The translations under genes and the position numbers were made by a program. Positions 56,282 to 64,000 of a stretch of DNA of 64,000 nucleotides are shown piece by piece. Under the pieces are notes generated by a model. The model had not been told where the DNA came from, ran no database searches, and was given only the letters and a program-made list of their open reading frames with translations. The first letter of the stretch is position 1, and every line of letters begins with the position of its first letter. The DNA comes from Sporolactobacillus sp. Y61. GTDB lineage: Bacteria; Bacillota; Bacilli; Bacillales; Sporolactobacillaceae. Where the stretch lies: contig NZ_CP159510.1 of assembly GCF_040529185.1 (NCBI RefSeq), forward strand, positions 3,038,001-3,102,000. Reading direction: 5' to 3'.

Positions 56282-57526
56282 TTACATGAATAACTGATAT
56301 GGGCACTCCAGAGTTTCCTTTAAAGCACTTAAAAATGCTGCTGCAGGTGCCCCGTCTACAATTCGGTGGTCAAAGGTCAGGCTGAGCTTCATCGTAGATT
56401 TAATTTTAATTTCTTCGTTAATCACCACTGGCTTTGGACGAATCCTGCCAACCCCTAATATAGCAGCTTCAGGAGGATTGATAATGGGCGTAAATTCATC
56501 AATCTCGTACTTCCCTAAATTGCTGATTGTTAACGTCCCTTCTCTCATCTGTTCATACTTTAAATTCCCTTCTCTGGCAAGTCTGATCAGCTGATTACAT
56601 GTTTCTGTGATCGATACTAAGCCGAGTTTTTGTGCATTTTTAACAACCGGGACAACCAGTCCTGCTGGTGTATCCACTGCAAAACCGATGTTAACGGAAG
56701 AATGACAGACAATTTCATCGTTTTGCAACGATGCATTTAATGTAGGGTATCTTCTTATGGTATGCGCGACAATCTTAATCAGGATGTCATTATAAGAAAG
56801 CCGAAAGCCATTAGTTTTTTCAATAATTGGAAGCAGGTTTTTGCGTAATTCCACACAGTTTGTCATATCCACTTCACTCATTAATGTGACCTGCGGTATC
56901 TGCATGCTCTGGGTCATCCGATCGGCTACAACTTTTCGGATGCCGGTTAATTTCATCCTTTGATCATCCACGACTTCTGCAGAAATGGGTATTGGCTTAT
57001 TTCCTGATTGATCGGGACCGGGACTACTCACCAAATGGGGCTCTTTAAGGTGAACTGTATCACTTAATGGTGATGTTTTCTTATTGTTCGCAAGATAATT
57101 TTCAACATCACTCTTTTTAATCATCCCCATTCGTCCGGTTCCCGGTACATTTTCCAGGTTAATTTGATAGATTCGTGCCAGTTTTCTGGCGGCAGGTGTT
57201 CTTCTGATTTTATCCTTAAAGAACAGATTGCCCTCAATCGTTGTTTCTTCGGTGATATGATCCTCACATTTTTCTATAATCTTCTCGTCTTCTTGCCCGA
57301 TGTAAGCTATAACTTCCTGAACCGTTACTTCTGAACCCTCGTCATATAACGTTTTCAGTAAAACACCGGAAGCCTCTGCTTCAATTTCCAGAGTAATCTT
57401 ATCGGTCTGAATTTCGGCAATTGGGTCGCCACTTTCAACATAATCTCCCACAGGAGCCAGCCATTTGACGATTGTTCCCTTTTCCATAGTTGCACCTAAT
57501 TTAGGCATGACCACTTTTGATACCAC
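56282..57526 (-). CDS. 2-oxoacid/acetoin dehydrogenase E2 (lipoyl acyltransferase)
   Basis: ~414 aa. An N-terminal lipoyl domain with MPKLGATMEKGTIVKWL and modified Lys in QTDKITLEIEA, an E3-binding domain ([17 protein letters not shown]) and a catalytic domain with SLTFDHRIVDGAPAAAFL (HxxxD). A GTG at 57526 is nine bases after AAGGAG, while the ATG at 57535 abuts that site. It follows E1-beta and completes an AcoABC-like set. No dihydrolipoamide dehydrogenase gene accompanies it, so the E3 must come from elsewhere. Confidence 0.88.
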   Translation of the reverse strand: MVSKVVMPKLGATMEKGTIVKWLAPVGDYVESGDPIAEIQTDKITLEIEAEASGVLLKTLYDEGSEVTVQEVIAYIGQEDEKIIEKCEDHITEETTIEGNLFFKDKIRRTPAARKLARIYQINLENVPGTGRMGMIKKSDVENYLANNKKTSPLSDTVHLKEPHLVSSPGPDQSGNKPIPISAEVVDDQRMKLTGIRKVVADRMTQSMQIPQVTLMSEVDMTNCVELRKNLLPIIEKTNGFRLSYNDILIKIVAHTIRRYPTLNASLQNDEIVCHSSVNIGFAVDTPAGLVVPVVKNAQKLGLVSITETCNQLIRLAREGNLKYEQMREGTLTISNLGKYEIDEFTPIINPPEAAILGVGRIRPKPVVINEEIKIKSTMKLSLTFDHRIVDGAPAAAFLSALKETLECPYQLFM

Positions 57527-57539
57527 TATAGTCATCTCC

Positions 57540-58520
57540 TTATTCCATCACTATTTTCCGGCATTCCTGTAACATGTCCTGAACCTGAGGAACAGCCTTT
57601 TGCTCCAGACCGGGATTATAGGGAATAGGCGTTTCCACTCCTCCCAGACGCTTTATTGGAGCATCCAGGTAATCAAAGGCATCACTCTCAGCAATCATAC
57701 TGGCTATTTCCGCGCCATAACCACCACGTTTTACTGCTTCATGGACCACCAGAACCCTGCCTGTTTTTTTCACCGAGTTGATGATGACCTCCTGATCAAG
57801 CGGTACCAATGTCCGGGGATCTATTATTTCAGCAAGGATTCCATCCTTTTCCAGTTCCTCAGCTGCTTCCATGGCTTTTTTAACCATGATCCCTGTTGCG
57901 ACGATGGTAACATCAGAACCCGTTCGTTTTACATGTGCTTTCCCCAAAGGGATCTCATATTCTTCCCTGGGGACTTCCCCTGTTTCATTGTATAGCAGCT
58001 TGTGTTCGTAAAATAAAACAGGATTATCGTCATTGATGGCTGCGATCATCAATCCTTTGGCATCATAAGCATTGGAAGGCTGAACAACTTTCAAACCGGG
58101 AATATGCGTCATCCACGCTTCCAGACTTTGTGAATGCTGGGCTGCAAATCCGGCACCGGAACCGCCGGGAAGTCTGACGACCATTGGAACCTTTGCTTTT
58201 CCGCCAAACATATAGCGCATTTTCGCTGCCTGATTTACAAGGTTATCCGCAGCAATCATGACAAAATCTGAAAACTGAATTTCAAGTATGGGTCTCATTC
58301 CTGTCATTGCCGCTCCCGTTGCACAACCCGTGATCGCTGCCTCAGAAATTGGCGTAATTCGTACACGTTCCGCGCCAAACTCCTCGATCATTCCATTCGT
58401 TAATCCAAAAGCACCTCCGTACACGCCAATATCTTCGCCCATGATAAATACATCCGGATTATGCCGCATAATCTGACTCATTGCCTCTCTGATCGCTTCT
58501 GAATACGTGATCGTTCTCAA
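57540..58520 (-). CDS. 2-oxoacid/acetoin dehydrogenase E1 beta
   Basis: ~326 aa. Motifs: [59 protein letters not shown] and [14 protein letters not shown]. The frame is open to 58568 and overlaps the E1-alpha stop. The ATG at 58529 abuts the GAAGGGAG site, whereas the TTG at 58520 is about nine bases from it and produces the family start ([14 protein letters not shown]). Operates with E1-alpha as a TPP-dependent heterotetramer. The product resembles AcoB. Confidence 0.88.
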   Translation of the reverse strand: MRTITYSEAIREAMSQIMRHNPDVFIMGEDIGVYGGAFGLTNGMIEEFGAERVRITPISEAAITGCATGAAMTGMRPILEIQFSDFVMIAADNLVNQAAKMRYMFGGKAKVPMVVRLPGGSGAGFAAQHSQSLEAWMTHIPGLKVVQPSNAYDAKGLMIAAINDDNPVLFYEHKLLYNETGEVPREEYEIPLGKAHVKRTGSDVTIVATGIMVKKAMEAAEELEKDGILAEIIDPRTLVPLDQEVIINSVKKTGRVLVVHEAVKRGGYGAEIASMIAESDAFDYLDAPIKRLGGVETPIPYNPGLEQKAVPQVQDMLQECRKIVME

Positions 58521-58539
58521 AGCATCCATCTCCCTTCTT

Positions 58540-59505
58540 TCAGGCAAATACATCTTCAGTGAGAGCATTCAGATCAGGATGATGACTCTGTTCTGCAAAC
58601 GTAACAGCTTCTACCATCAATTGGTTAACCTCATCATTCAGCTGCCCAAACTCATCTTCACTCATCGTTTTGTTTCTAGTTAACTGATTTTTAAAAAGGA
58701 CGATGGGATCGCGATCCATCTTCCATTCCTTTTCCTCAGCTCTGGTGCGGTATTTTCTGGCATCACTGCGAGAATGCCCCTCCCATCTATAAGTTTGAGC
58801 TTCTATTAAAGTCGGACCTCCACCGCTTCTTGCTCTGGCTACTGCTGCCTCCGTTGTTTTTACAACTTCGATCAGATCATTCCCATTAATGGTTATTCCA
58901 GGTATCCCATAGGCTGTACCACGCTCCGAAATGTGCTTAATATTCACCATTTCCTTAACAGAACCCGACATGGCATATAAATTATTCTCACAAAAAAATA
59001 TGACAGGGAGCTTCCAGATTGATGCAAGATTTAACGATTCATGAAACGCCCCTTCATTTGACGCACCATCACCGAAAAAGCACAATACGACATAACCGAG
59101 TTTTTTCATTTTTGAGGTAAGCGCTGCACCGGTTCCGAGCGGTAAACCAGCCGCAACAATACCATTTGCACCAAGATTTCCTATTTCCAGGTCGGCAATG
59201 TGCATGGAGCCCCCCTTGCCCTTGCAATAACCCGTCTCTTTAGCCAATAATTCAGCCATCATCCGCTTCACATCCGCACCCTTGGCAATGCAATGTCCGT
59301 GTCCCCGGTGAGTACTTGTAATCTTATCTTCTATAGTCAAGGCTGCACAGGCACCTGTTGCCGTTGCTTCCTGACCGATACACAAATGCATGGTTCCGTG
59401 AATTTTCCCCTGCTGATACAGTTTTTTCAGAGTTTCTTCAAATCTTCTGATCAGAAGCATGTTTCGTAACATGGCTTTCAGTTTTTGTGGAGTTAACTCA
59501 GTCAT
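58540..59505 (-). CDS. 2-oxoacid/acetoin dehydrogenase E1 alpha
   Basis: 321-aa TPP-binding subunit. The TPP motif is [18 protein letters not shown] to FFCENN, with the preceding [15 protein letters not shown] and [20 protein letters not shown], typical of AcoA and acetoin:DCPIP oxidoreductases. AGGAGG precedes the ATG. It cleaves a 2-oxoacid, acetoin or a related ketol and passes the acyl group to E2 lipoate. The family resemblance is to AcoA, but the operon companions are not those of a normal acetoin locus. Confidence 0.88.
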   Translation of the reverse strand: MTELTPQKLKAMLRNMLLIRRFEETLKKLYQQGKIHGTMHLCIGQEATATGACAALTIEDKITSTHRGHGHCIAKGADVKRMMAELLAKETGYCKGKGGSMHIADLEIGNLGANGIVAAGLPLGTGAALTSKMKKLGYVVLCFFGDGASNEGAFHESLNLASIWKLPVIFFCENNLYAMSGSVKEMVNIKHISERGTAYGIPGITINGNDLIEVVKTTEAAVARARSGGGPTLIEAQTYRWEGHSRSDARKYRTRAEEKEWKMDRDPIVLFKNQLTRNKTMSEDEFGQLNDEVNQLMVEAVTFAEQSHHPDLNALTEDVFA

Positions 59506-59573
59506 TTCAGTTCCTCCTGAATATTTATGTGTTTATTTTTCCAAAATGGAGCATTTAGGGCCAAGAGATGCAG

Positions 59574-60869
59574 TTAAACATTTGCAGCGCTTTTTTGATG
59601 TTTGATTGGGTGTACAAAAATCGCTACCGCTAAAGCTCCTGACAAACAGATACCAGACCCCAGATAAAAAGCGGTGTTAAATGATCCCGTCATTTCAACG
59701 ATGTATCCGGTAGCAATGGGTGAAATGATACCTGCTACGGCTGATACAGACTGTACAAAACCGGAGACGGCACCTAATTTCGTTTTTGGAACAATCGCGA
59801 TAACAAGAGATTGATATTGCCAGCTGGCCAGAAGAAATCCCATTGCAATGGTCGTTAGTGTTAGTGCCAGCGCGGTTGATGCGACCCATGCGGACATTGC
59901 AAATGATAGAGCTGTAAAAAACTGACATACAACGACCATGCGTTTCCTGCTTGTTACCAGATTTCTATTTTTTACAAATTGATCGGCAAGAAAACCTCCC
60001 AAAATTAAGCCAACAGATGCACCTGCCCATGGAAGTGTCGAGAACAAACCCATTTGCTGCATGGTCATCCCTCTTTGATCGATTAGATAATTCGGGTACC
60101 AGGAAATAATGAGAAACAACACAAAGGAATAGGCAAAATAACAAAAACTGATGCTTAATACATAGGGCTTCTTTATATAGGACCAGGCAGATTGCTTTTC
60201 TCCGTTCGAATGACTTGTGTGAGGATCTTCGCTGTACTGCCTGTCTTGCTCTTGCTGGATATACGTCAACTCTTTAAGGTTGACTCCCTTATGTTCCTGA
60301 GGCGTCTCTTTTGAATAGAGAAACCACGAAATAGCCCAAAGTACGCCCAGCAGTCCAAGTACAATAAAGCTTATTCGCCAACCAAATAGAACAGTCAGCC
60401 AGGCGACGATTGGAGTAGCAATGATAGGTCCGATCGTTGTCCCTACTTGTGATAAAGACAAAGCCTTCGCAGATTCTGATTTTGGAAACCAATTTGAGAC
60501 CAGCTTTGTCGCGGTAGGAACCTGTGGGCCTTCACCAGCACCAAAAAACAGGCGGATGATAAAGAGTGACAGGAAATTCCAGGACATCGCAGTCAGTCCG
60601 ACAAACGTTGACCAAATAAACATCGTAATCCCATAAGTATTACGAGCCCCTAACCGATCATTAACCAATCCGCCTATTAAACCAAAAAGTGAATAGGTCC
60701 AGAAAAAAGCACTTAAAATATAACCCCACTCCACAGGTGAAAAATTGAGTTCCTCAATAATTGCCGGGGATGCAACAGATATAGCAATTCGATCCCCATA
60801 ATTAATCAAACAGGCGACAAAAGAAAAAGCGATGATCGTATAACGGACGTTGGTGGATCGATCATTCAT
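59574..60869 (-). CDS. ACS-family MFS transporter (sugar-acid / organic anion)
   Basis: 431 aa, twelve transmembrane helices. The anion:cation symporter signature appears: NYGDRIAISVASPAIIEEL, WGYILSAFFWTYSLFGLIGG, FGAGEGPQVPTATKL and GWRISFIVLGLLG. Relatives import galactonate, hexuronates, phthalates and 4-hydroxyphenylacetate, so the island's substrate is probably an organic anion. A GTG at 60878 is too close to AGAGGAG, and the ATG at 60869 is eight bases from it. Lies between the SDR and E1-alpha. Confidence 0.88.
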   Translation of the reverse strand: MNDRSTNVRYTIIAFSFVACLINYGDRIAISVASPAIIEELNFSPVEWGYILSAFFWTYSLFGLIGGLVNDRLGARNTYGITMFIWSTFVGLTAMSWNFLSLFIIRLFFGAGEGPQVPTATKLVSNWFPKSESAKALSLSQVGTTIGPIIATPIVAWLTVLFGWRISFIVLGLLGVLWAISWFLYSKETPQEHKGVNLKELTYIQQEQDRQYSEDPHTSHSNGEKQSAWSYIKKPYVLSISFCYFAYSFVLFLIISWYPNYLIDQRGMTMQQMGLFSTLPWAGASVGLILGGFLADQFVKNRNLVTSRKRMVVVCQFFTALSFAMSAWVASTALALTLTTIAMGFLLASWQYQSLVIAIVPKTKLGAVSGFVQSVSAVAGIISPIATGYIVEMTGSFNTAFYLGSGICLSGALAVAIFVHPIKHQKSAANV

Positions 60870-60916
60870 TGAATCCACTCCTCTGTTTATTGGATAGACT
60901 GGCTTTATTGATTCTT

Positions 60917-61669
60917 TTATCTCCCAAGAAAGCCACCGTCGACTGGAATAACAGCGCCGCTGATGAAATCCGACTTTTCGGATGAAAGAAACTGAACAAT
61001 TCCTGATAATTCATTTGGCTGACCAAATCGTCCCATTGGTATACGGGAAACCAGAGATTGATAGCGCTTTTCATCATCGAGAATGTGCCGGTTCAACTCC
61101 GTTTCAAAATATCCCGGAGCAATCGCATTAATGCTGATCCCTTCCTTAGCCCATTCATTCGACAGGGATTTTGTCAGCTGAGCAACGGCACCTTTACTTG
61201 CCGAATAGGCAGAAGCGAGATAACCTCCGAAAAAGCTGAGCACCGAGGCAATGTTAATGATTTTTCCCTTTCCCTTCTTCTTCATTTCCAGTGCTGCCAG
61301 AGTGCACAAACGGAACATGGCCGTTACATTTACATCCATGATTTTGCGGAAACTCTCCGCAGACAGTTCCGTTGCAGGCATTGGCTTGTGCGTTCCCGCG
61401 TTATTTACCAGAATATCTACTTCACCGTTTAAAGCTTCCAATGCGCTTACAAATACCCCTGGAATCGAATCGTGGTCGGATAAGTCAGCCTGCAGGCCGT
61501 CCACTTCATATCCTTTTCTTCTTAATTTCTTTACGACCAGAGGCAAATCAGTTGAGATGTCCAGGAGGCATACCTTCACGCCATATTCGCAAAGACCTTC
61601 AGCCATGGCCAGACCCAGTCCTCGTGCAGCACCAGTCACTATGGCTCTTTTCCCTTTTAAATCCTTCAT
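60917..61669 (-). CDS. SDR-family dehydrogenase (KduD-like), island copy 2
   Basis: 250 aa with VTGAARGLGLA, NNAG, Ser in IASVLSFFGGYLA and Tyr/Lys in SAYSASKGAVAQL. The C-terminus GRFGQPNELSGIVQFLSS then IPVDGGFLGR again points to the KduD/gluconate 5-dehydrogenase group. GGAGG precedes the ATG. It lies between VOC and MFS genes. Shares most motif spacing with island copy 1, so the two could act on successive positions or stereoisomers of one compound. Confidence 0.87.
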   Translation of the reverse strand: MKDLKGKRAIVTGAARGLGLAMAEGLCEYGVKVCLLDISTDLPLVVKKLRRKGYEVDGLQADLSDHDSIPGVFVSALEALNGEVDILVNNAGTHKPMPATELSAESFRKIMDVNVTAMFRLCTLAALEMKKKGKGKIINIASVLSFFGGYLASAYSASKGAVAQLTKSLSNEWAKEGISINAIAPGYFETELNRHILDDEKRYQSLVSRIPMGRFGQPNELSGIVQFLSSEKSDFISGAVIPVDGGFLGR

Positions 61670-61715
61670 TTGATCGCCTCCATAGATATATGCGTTTACA
61701 TTTTTTGTTTCATTT

Positions 61716-62168
61716 TCACTTTGTTTTCTCCATCAGTTCAATAATATAGCCATCCGGATCCAACATATAGATTGCTTTTGCTCCTTTGTTTGCCCCTGAC
61801 GTTATATCAGCAATCTGATTGGATTGAAATTTAACCCCTTTTTCCTTCAGTTCTTGATAAAGTTCTGCTAAATGGTCAACCTGCAGGCAAAGATGTCCCG
61901 TTCCATAGTCACAGGATCTGGATCTTCCTGACTGCACATCCATACCAGCATATTCCAGCAATTCAATGACAGAACCATCGGGGATCTGAATAAAAGCGAT
62001 CTTCACTTCCTTCAAACCAGAAAGAGTGACAATATCAAAAATGTATGAAGCATTTACAACCTGAGTGGCTAAACAGGTCAATCCCAATGTGTCTACATAA
62101 AATCTTAGTGCATCCTCTAAACATTTGACCGTAATTCCGCTGTGAATATAGCCGATGATCTTACCCAT
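61716..62168 (-). CDS. VOC (glyoxalase/epimerase-like) protein
   Basis: 150-aa vicinal-oxygen-chelate protein: two beta-alpha-beta-beta-beta repeats. Ligand positions are visible: His in YIHSGITVKCLEDALRFY, Glu in GSVIELLEYAG, His in GTGHLCLQVDHL and Glu in DPDGYIIELME. Possible roles are lactoylglutathione lyase, epimerase or ring-cleaving dioxygenase; the sequence does not choose. GGAGGTG precedes the ATG. First gene of the sigma-54 operon, transcribed from the promoter ~30-45 bp upstream. Confidence 0.82.
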   Translation of the reverse strand: MGKIIGYIHSGITVKCLEDALRFYVDTLGLTCLATQVVNASYIFDIVTLSGLKEVKIAFIQIPDGSVIELLEYAGMDVQSGRSRSCDYGTGHLCLQVDHLAELYQELKEKGVKFQSNQIADITSGANKGAKAIYMLDPDGYIIELMEKTK

Positions 62169-62197
62169 CCGTTGATCTCACCTCCCATAATTTAATA

Positions 62198-62213
62198 AGC
62201 AATTATCGTGCCA
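62198..62213 (-). promoter_or_regulatory. Sigma-54 (-24/-12) promoter of the catabolic operon
   Basis: On the minus strand TGGCACG-ATAA-TTGCT matches the sigma-54 consensus TGGCACG-N4-TTGCW at every defined base, with GG and GC in the right spacing. It lies 30 bp upstream of the first gene's ATG, with transcription expected from about 62187. Confidence 0.9.
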
Positions 62214-62219
62214 GTTTTA

Positions 62220-62330
62220 TCAGAAGCAGACTTTCGTGTAGATACCATTTTTTTCATCAGGCAAGTCGTGCAATTTTGCATACATGTTGTAACCATGCAT
62301 AAGTATTTCTGCATGAGTCCCTTTTTTGAA
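62220..62330 (-). pseudogene. Remnant of an ABC exporter C-terminus
   Basis: The minus-strand frame reads KKGTHAEILMHGYNMYAKLH then DLPDEKNGIYTKVCF. This resembles the end of MsbA/LmrA-type ATPases, which finish with a GTHEEL...GxYAxL motif. No Walker motifs are upstream, so it is a truncated relic at best. It abuts the sigma-54 promoter and copy D of the dispersed repeat. Confidence 0.35.
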
Positions 62331-62382
62331 GGCAGATTCATTCCTTCCGGGGAAAATATACTGTGGATTGAAGTCAGCAAAA

Positions 62383-62514
62383 AGTGAAACTTCAATAAGC
62401 AGGGGGGGTCGACGCACAGGACGTGCCAGTGCAGGTGTTGCGACAGGGCGTTGCGTCTTTAGCCTGTTTCATCCCCACTGGTTGTACGTTCAACCCATCA
62501 GGCTGCGCTGCGGG
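62383..62514 (+). repeat. Dispersed repeat, copy D
   Basis: Begins AGTGAAACTTCAATA, continues GACGCACAGGACGTGC, CAGTGCAGGTGTTGCGACAG, then GGTTGTACGTTCAACCCATC and AGGCTGCGCTGCGGG. About 132 bp. It matches copy C in order and spacing and sits between the sigma-54 promoter and its presumed activator sites. Confidence 0.75.
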
Positions 62515-62653
62515 CAGTTATCCCCCACCTGGTCCTGTTCGTTTACCCTTATGACCCTGAGGGGGGTACTGCCCTGCAGGATAAGACACGAGGCAGAACA
62601 AGTTCAATAATTTCACTCAGGTGATTGAAGCATGGTAATATCTGTGTAAGCGT

Positions 62654-62702
62654 TTTTCGACATTCGTCTGAATGGAAAAACACGATCAATGTTTGATCAA
62701 AC
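62654..62702. promoter_or_regulatory. Candidate activator (UAS) palindromes
   Basis: TTTTTC-GA-CATTC (62654-62665) is complementary to GAATG-GAAAAA (62670-62680), and a 12-bp perfect palindrome GTTTGATCAAAC lies at 62691-62702. They are 440-490 bp upstream of the sigma-54 promoter and within 200 bp of the activator gene start. Binding is inferred only. Confidence 0.4.
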
Positions 62703-62845
62703 GAATGGGATGACATTGAGCAATCGTGCTGCCGGCCTTCAAATAGCCAATGCATTCAATTTCAACTGCAAAGGACAGCCCTTCAGTCCCTCACTCCGCC
62801 ACCTGTTTGAGTCACTTAGCTTATCTGGGGGCGAAGGATTGCCTG

Positions 62846-64000
62846 ATGAATGAGGAGGTTCTTCAAACGATGGATTATTTTTTTCTTGAAAAACTGCAAT
62901 CAATTGGTGTATTTACTTTTAACCACCAGCGAAAAGTATGCTTTTACAATCAACTGGCCCAGGACTATCAATCTCAATTCAATCAGATCATGGATTTAAC
63001 ATTTAGCGGCGCCACTTTTTACAGCATCTGTTCAAAACCGGCTGAAGTTCAGATCATTACTGATCAGAATGACTATTTTGCTTTTATCAAACCGGTCGAT
63101 AAACTGGTCCGTCTCATTAGTGAAAAGGAAGAACTTCAAACGATACAGACTGAATTCAACCAATTAATTGATTCGTCGTTCGACGGTATCGTATTTAGCG
63201 ATAATGAAGGAATTATTCTATATCAAAATCCTGCATATGAGAAAATAGCAGGTCTGTCAACCAAATTTTGTGTGGGAAAAAGCCTGAAGACGCTGCAAGA
63301 TGAGGGAATCATCAATGTATCAGCATCGCTGCGCGCACTTGCAGAAAATCGGCCGGTCACCGTCAATCAGAAAATTAACACCGGAGCAAGCGTTTTAGTT
63401 ACTGCAACACCCATTCACGATAAAAATGGATCGATATCAAAAGTTGTTAACAATGTTCGCGATTTAACCTACTTGCAATCTCTGGAAAAAGAAGTGAAGG
63501 ATTTAGAGGCCGAGAAAAAGGTGGTGTATCAGGAATTAGAAGTACTAAAAAGTCAGACTGATACAGAATTATCGATTGTCGCTCACTCTGAGAAAATGCA
63601 GTTTGTCATTGAACGTGCTCTGCGCGTGGCCCAAATCGATTCCATTGTCCTCATACAAGGGGAATCAGGTGTTGGGAAAGAAAAGATCGTGGATTTAATT
63701 CACAAGAAGAGCAGGCGCTCAAATGGTTCTTTGATCAAGGTCAACTGCGGGGCAATTCCTGAGACGTTATTAGAATCTGAACTTTTCGGGTATGAATCAG
63801 GTTCATTCACCGGAGCTCATCACAAAGGCAAACCCGGCTTATTTGAGGCAGCCAACAAAGGAACCATCTTTCTTGATGAAATCGGTGAAATGTCCTTACC
63901 ATTGCAAGTAAAACTGTTAAGGGTCCTCCAGGAATTTGAAATTGTTCGTGTCGGAGGTTCAAAACCGATCTCAATCGATGTCCGTGTGATTGCAGCCACC
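62846..64000 (+). CDS. Sigma-54-dependent activator with PAS domain (right end cut)
   Basis: 385 codons with no stop before the edge. Residues 1-95 are an N-terminal domain of unknown type. A PAS-like domain follows (~104-205: [20 protein letters not shown]), then a coiled linker (~210-240) and an AAA+ domain with Walker [11 protein letters not shown] (~271-280), the sigma-54 contact loop GSFTGA (319-324; usual form GAFTGA) and Walker [16 protein letters not shown] lies seven bases before the ATG. The DNA-binding C-terminus lies beyond the window. It is divergent from the VOC-led operon and is its likely activator. Confidence 0.93.
   Translation, partial: MNEEVLQTMDYFFLEKLQSIGVFTFNHQRKVCFYNQLAQDYQSQFNQIMDLTFSGATFYSICSKPAEVQIITDQNDYFAFIKPVDKLVRLISEKEELQTIQTEFNQLIDSSFDGIVFSDNEGIILYQNPAYEKIAGLSTKFCVGKSLKTLQDEGIINVSASLRALAENRPVTVNQKINTGASVLVTATPIHDKNGSISKVVNNVRDLTYLQSLEKEVKDLEAEKKVVYQELEVLKSQTDTELSIVAHSEKMQFVIERALRVAQIDSIVLIQGESGVGKEKIVDLIHKKSRRSNGSLIKVNCGAIPETLLESELFGYESGSFTGAHHKGKPGLFEAANKGTIFLDEIGEMSLPLQVKLLRVLQEFEIVRVGGSKPISIDVRVIAAT

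Noticed and set aside
62645..62658. Possible cre site in the sigma-54 activator gap
   Set aside because: TGTAAGCGTTTTTC misses the last two consensus bases.
1..64000. CRISPR arrays, tRNA or rRNA genes, complete insertion sequences or prophage
   Set aside because: None seen on reading both strands; the only mobile-like signals are the short dispersed repeats and the exporter relic.

Overview
The window reads as chromosome of an endospore-forming member of the Bacillales (Bacillota) with moderate GC. Evidence: strong AGGAGG-type ribosome binding sites, frequent GTG/TTG starts, the sporulation-linked genes spoVR, prkA and yhbH, a B. subtilis-like yhbB-trmL-prkA-yhbH neighbourhood, an S-box riboswitch ahead of metE, CcpA (cre) and Zur operators, and an Fnr with a C-terminal cysteine cluster. 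Genus cannot be fixed from the sequence; Sporolactobacillaceae or a relative is a guess. No rRNA, tRNA, CRISPR array or intact transposase was seen.

Layout. 0-9 kb: a leftward fatty-acid beta-oxidation operon (3-hydroxyacyl-CoA dehydrogenase, enoyl-CoA hydratase, thiolase, acyl-CoA synthetase, etfB, etfA, membrane Fe-S oxidoreductase fadF, acyl-CoA dehydrogenase running off the left edge), with a perfect cre site in its leader. 9.7-15.7 kb: spoVR, then a MoxR / DUF58 / transglutaminase operon. 15.9-19.2 kb: two paralogous globin-type sensors, a HemAT-like aerotaxis receptor and a GGDEF-EAL protein whose GGDEF motif and haem ligand look degenerate. 19.3-22 kb: S-box-controlled metE. 22-37.6 kb: housekeeping and stress genes (DUF1259 protein, prfC, pgcA, a HAD phosphatase, yhbH, two signal peptidases, prkA, trmL, a yhbB-type amidase, ogt, a B3/4 protein, a nuclease lipoprotein, fnr). 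pgcA and prkA are each broken by one missing base in a C4 run. 37.7-42 kb: odhAB with an upstream cre. 42.3-46.5 kb: cvfB, a Zur-type zinc ABC transporter and an RpiB-family isomerase. 47-55 kb: an acyltransferase, a LytS/LytTR two-component system next to an OFA-family MFS transporter, then glcDF for 2-hydroxyacid oxidation.

55.3-64 kb: an apparently more AT-rich catabolic island transcribed leftward. It encodes a VOC protein, two KduD-like dehydrogenases, an ACS-family MFS transporter and AcoABC-like E1alpha/E1beta/E2 subunits without E3. A perfect sigma-54 (-24/-12) promoter precedes it, and a divergent PAS-AAA+ sigma-54 activator (cut by the right edge) faces it. I could not match this gene set to a known pathway, and it is the best candidate here for an undescribed system.

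A four-copy dispersed repeat built around CACAGGACGTGC sits in intergenic gaps near 9.6, 27.5, 47.0 and 62.4 kb. The dominant theme is carbon and redox control: fatty acids, 2-oxoglutarate, 2-hydroxyacids and a presumed organic acid feed oxidative pathways that appear to be gated by CcpA, Fnr, a LytTR regulator and sigma-54.
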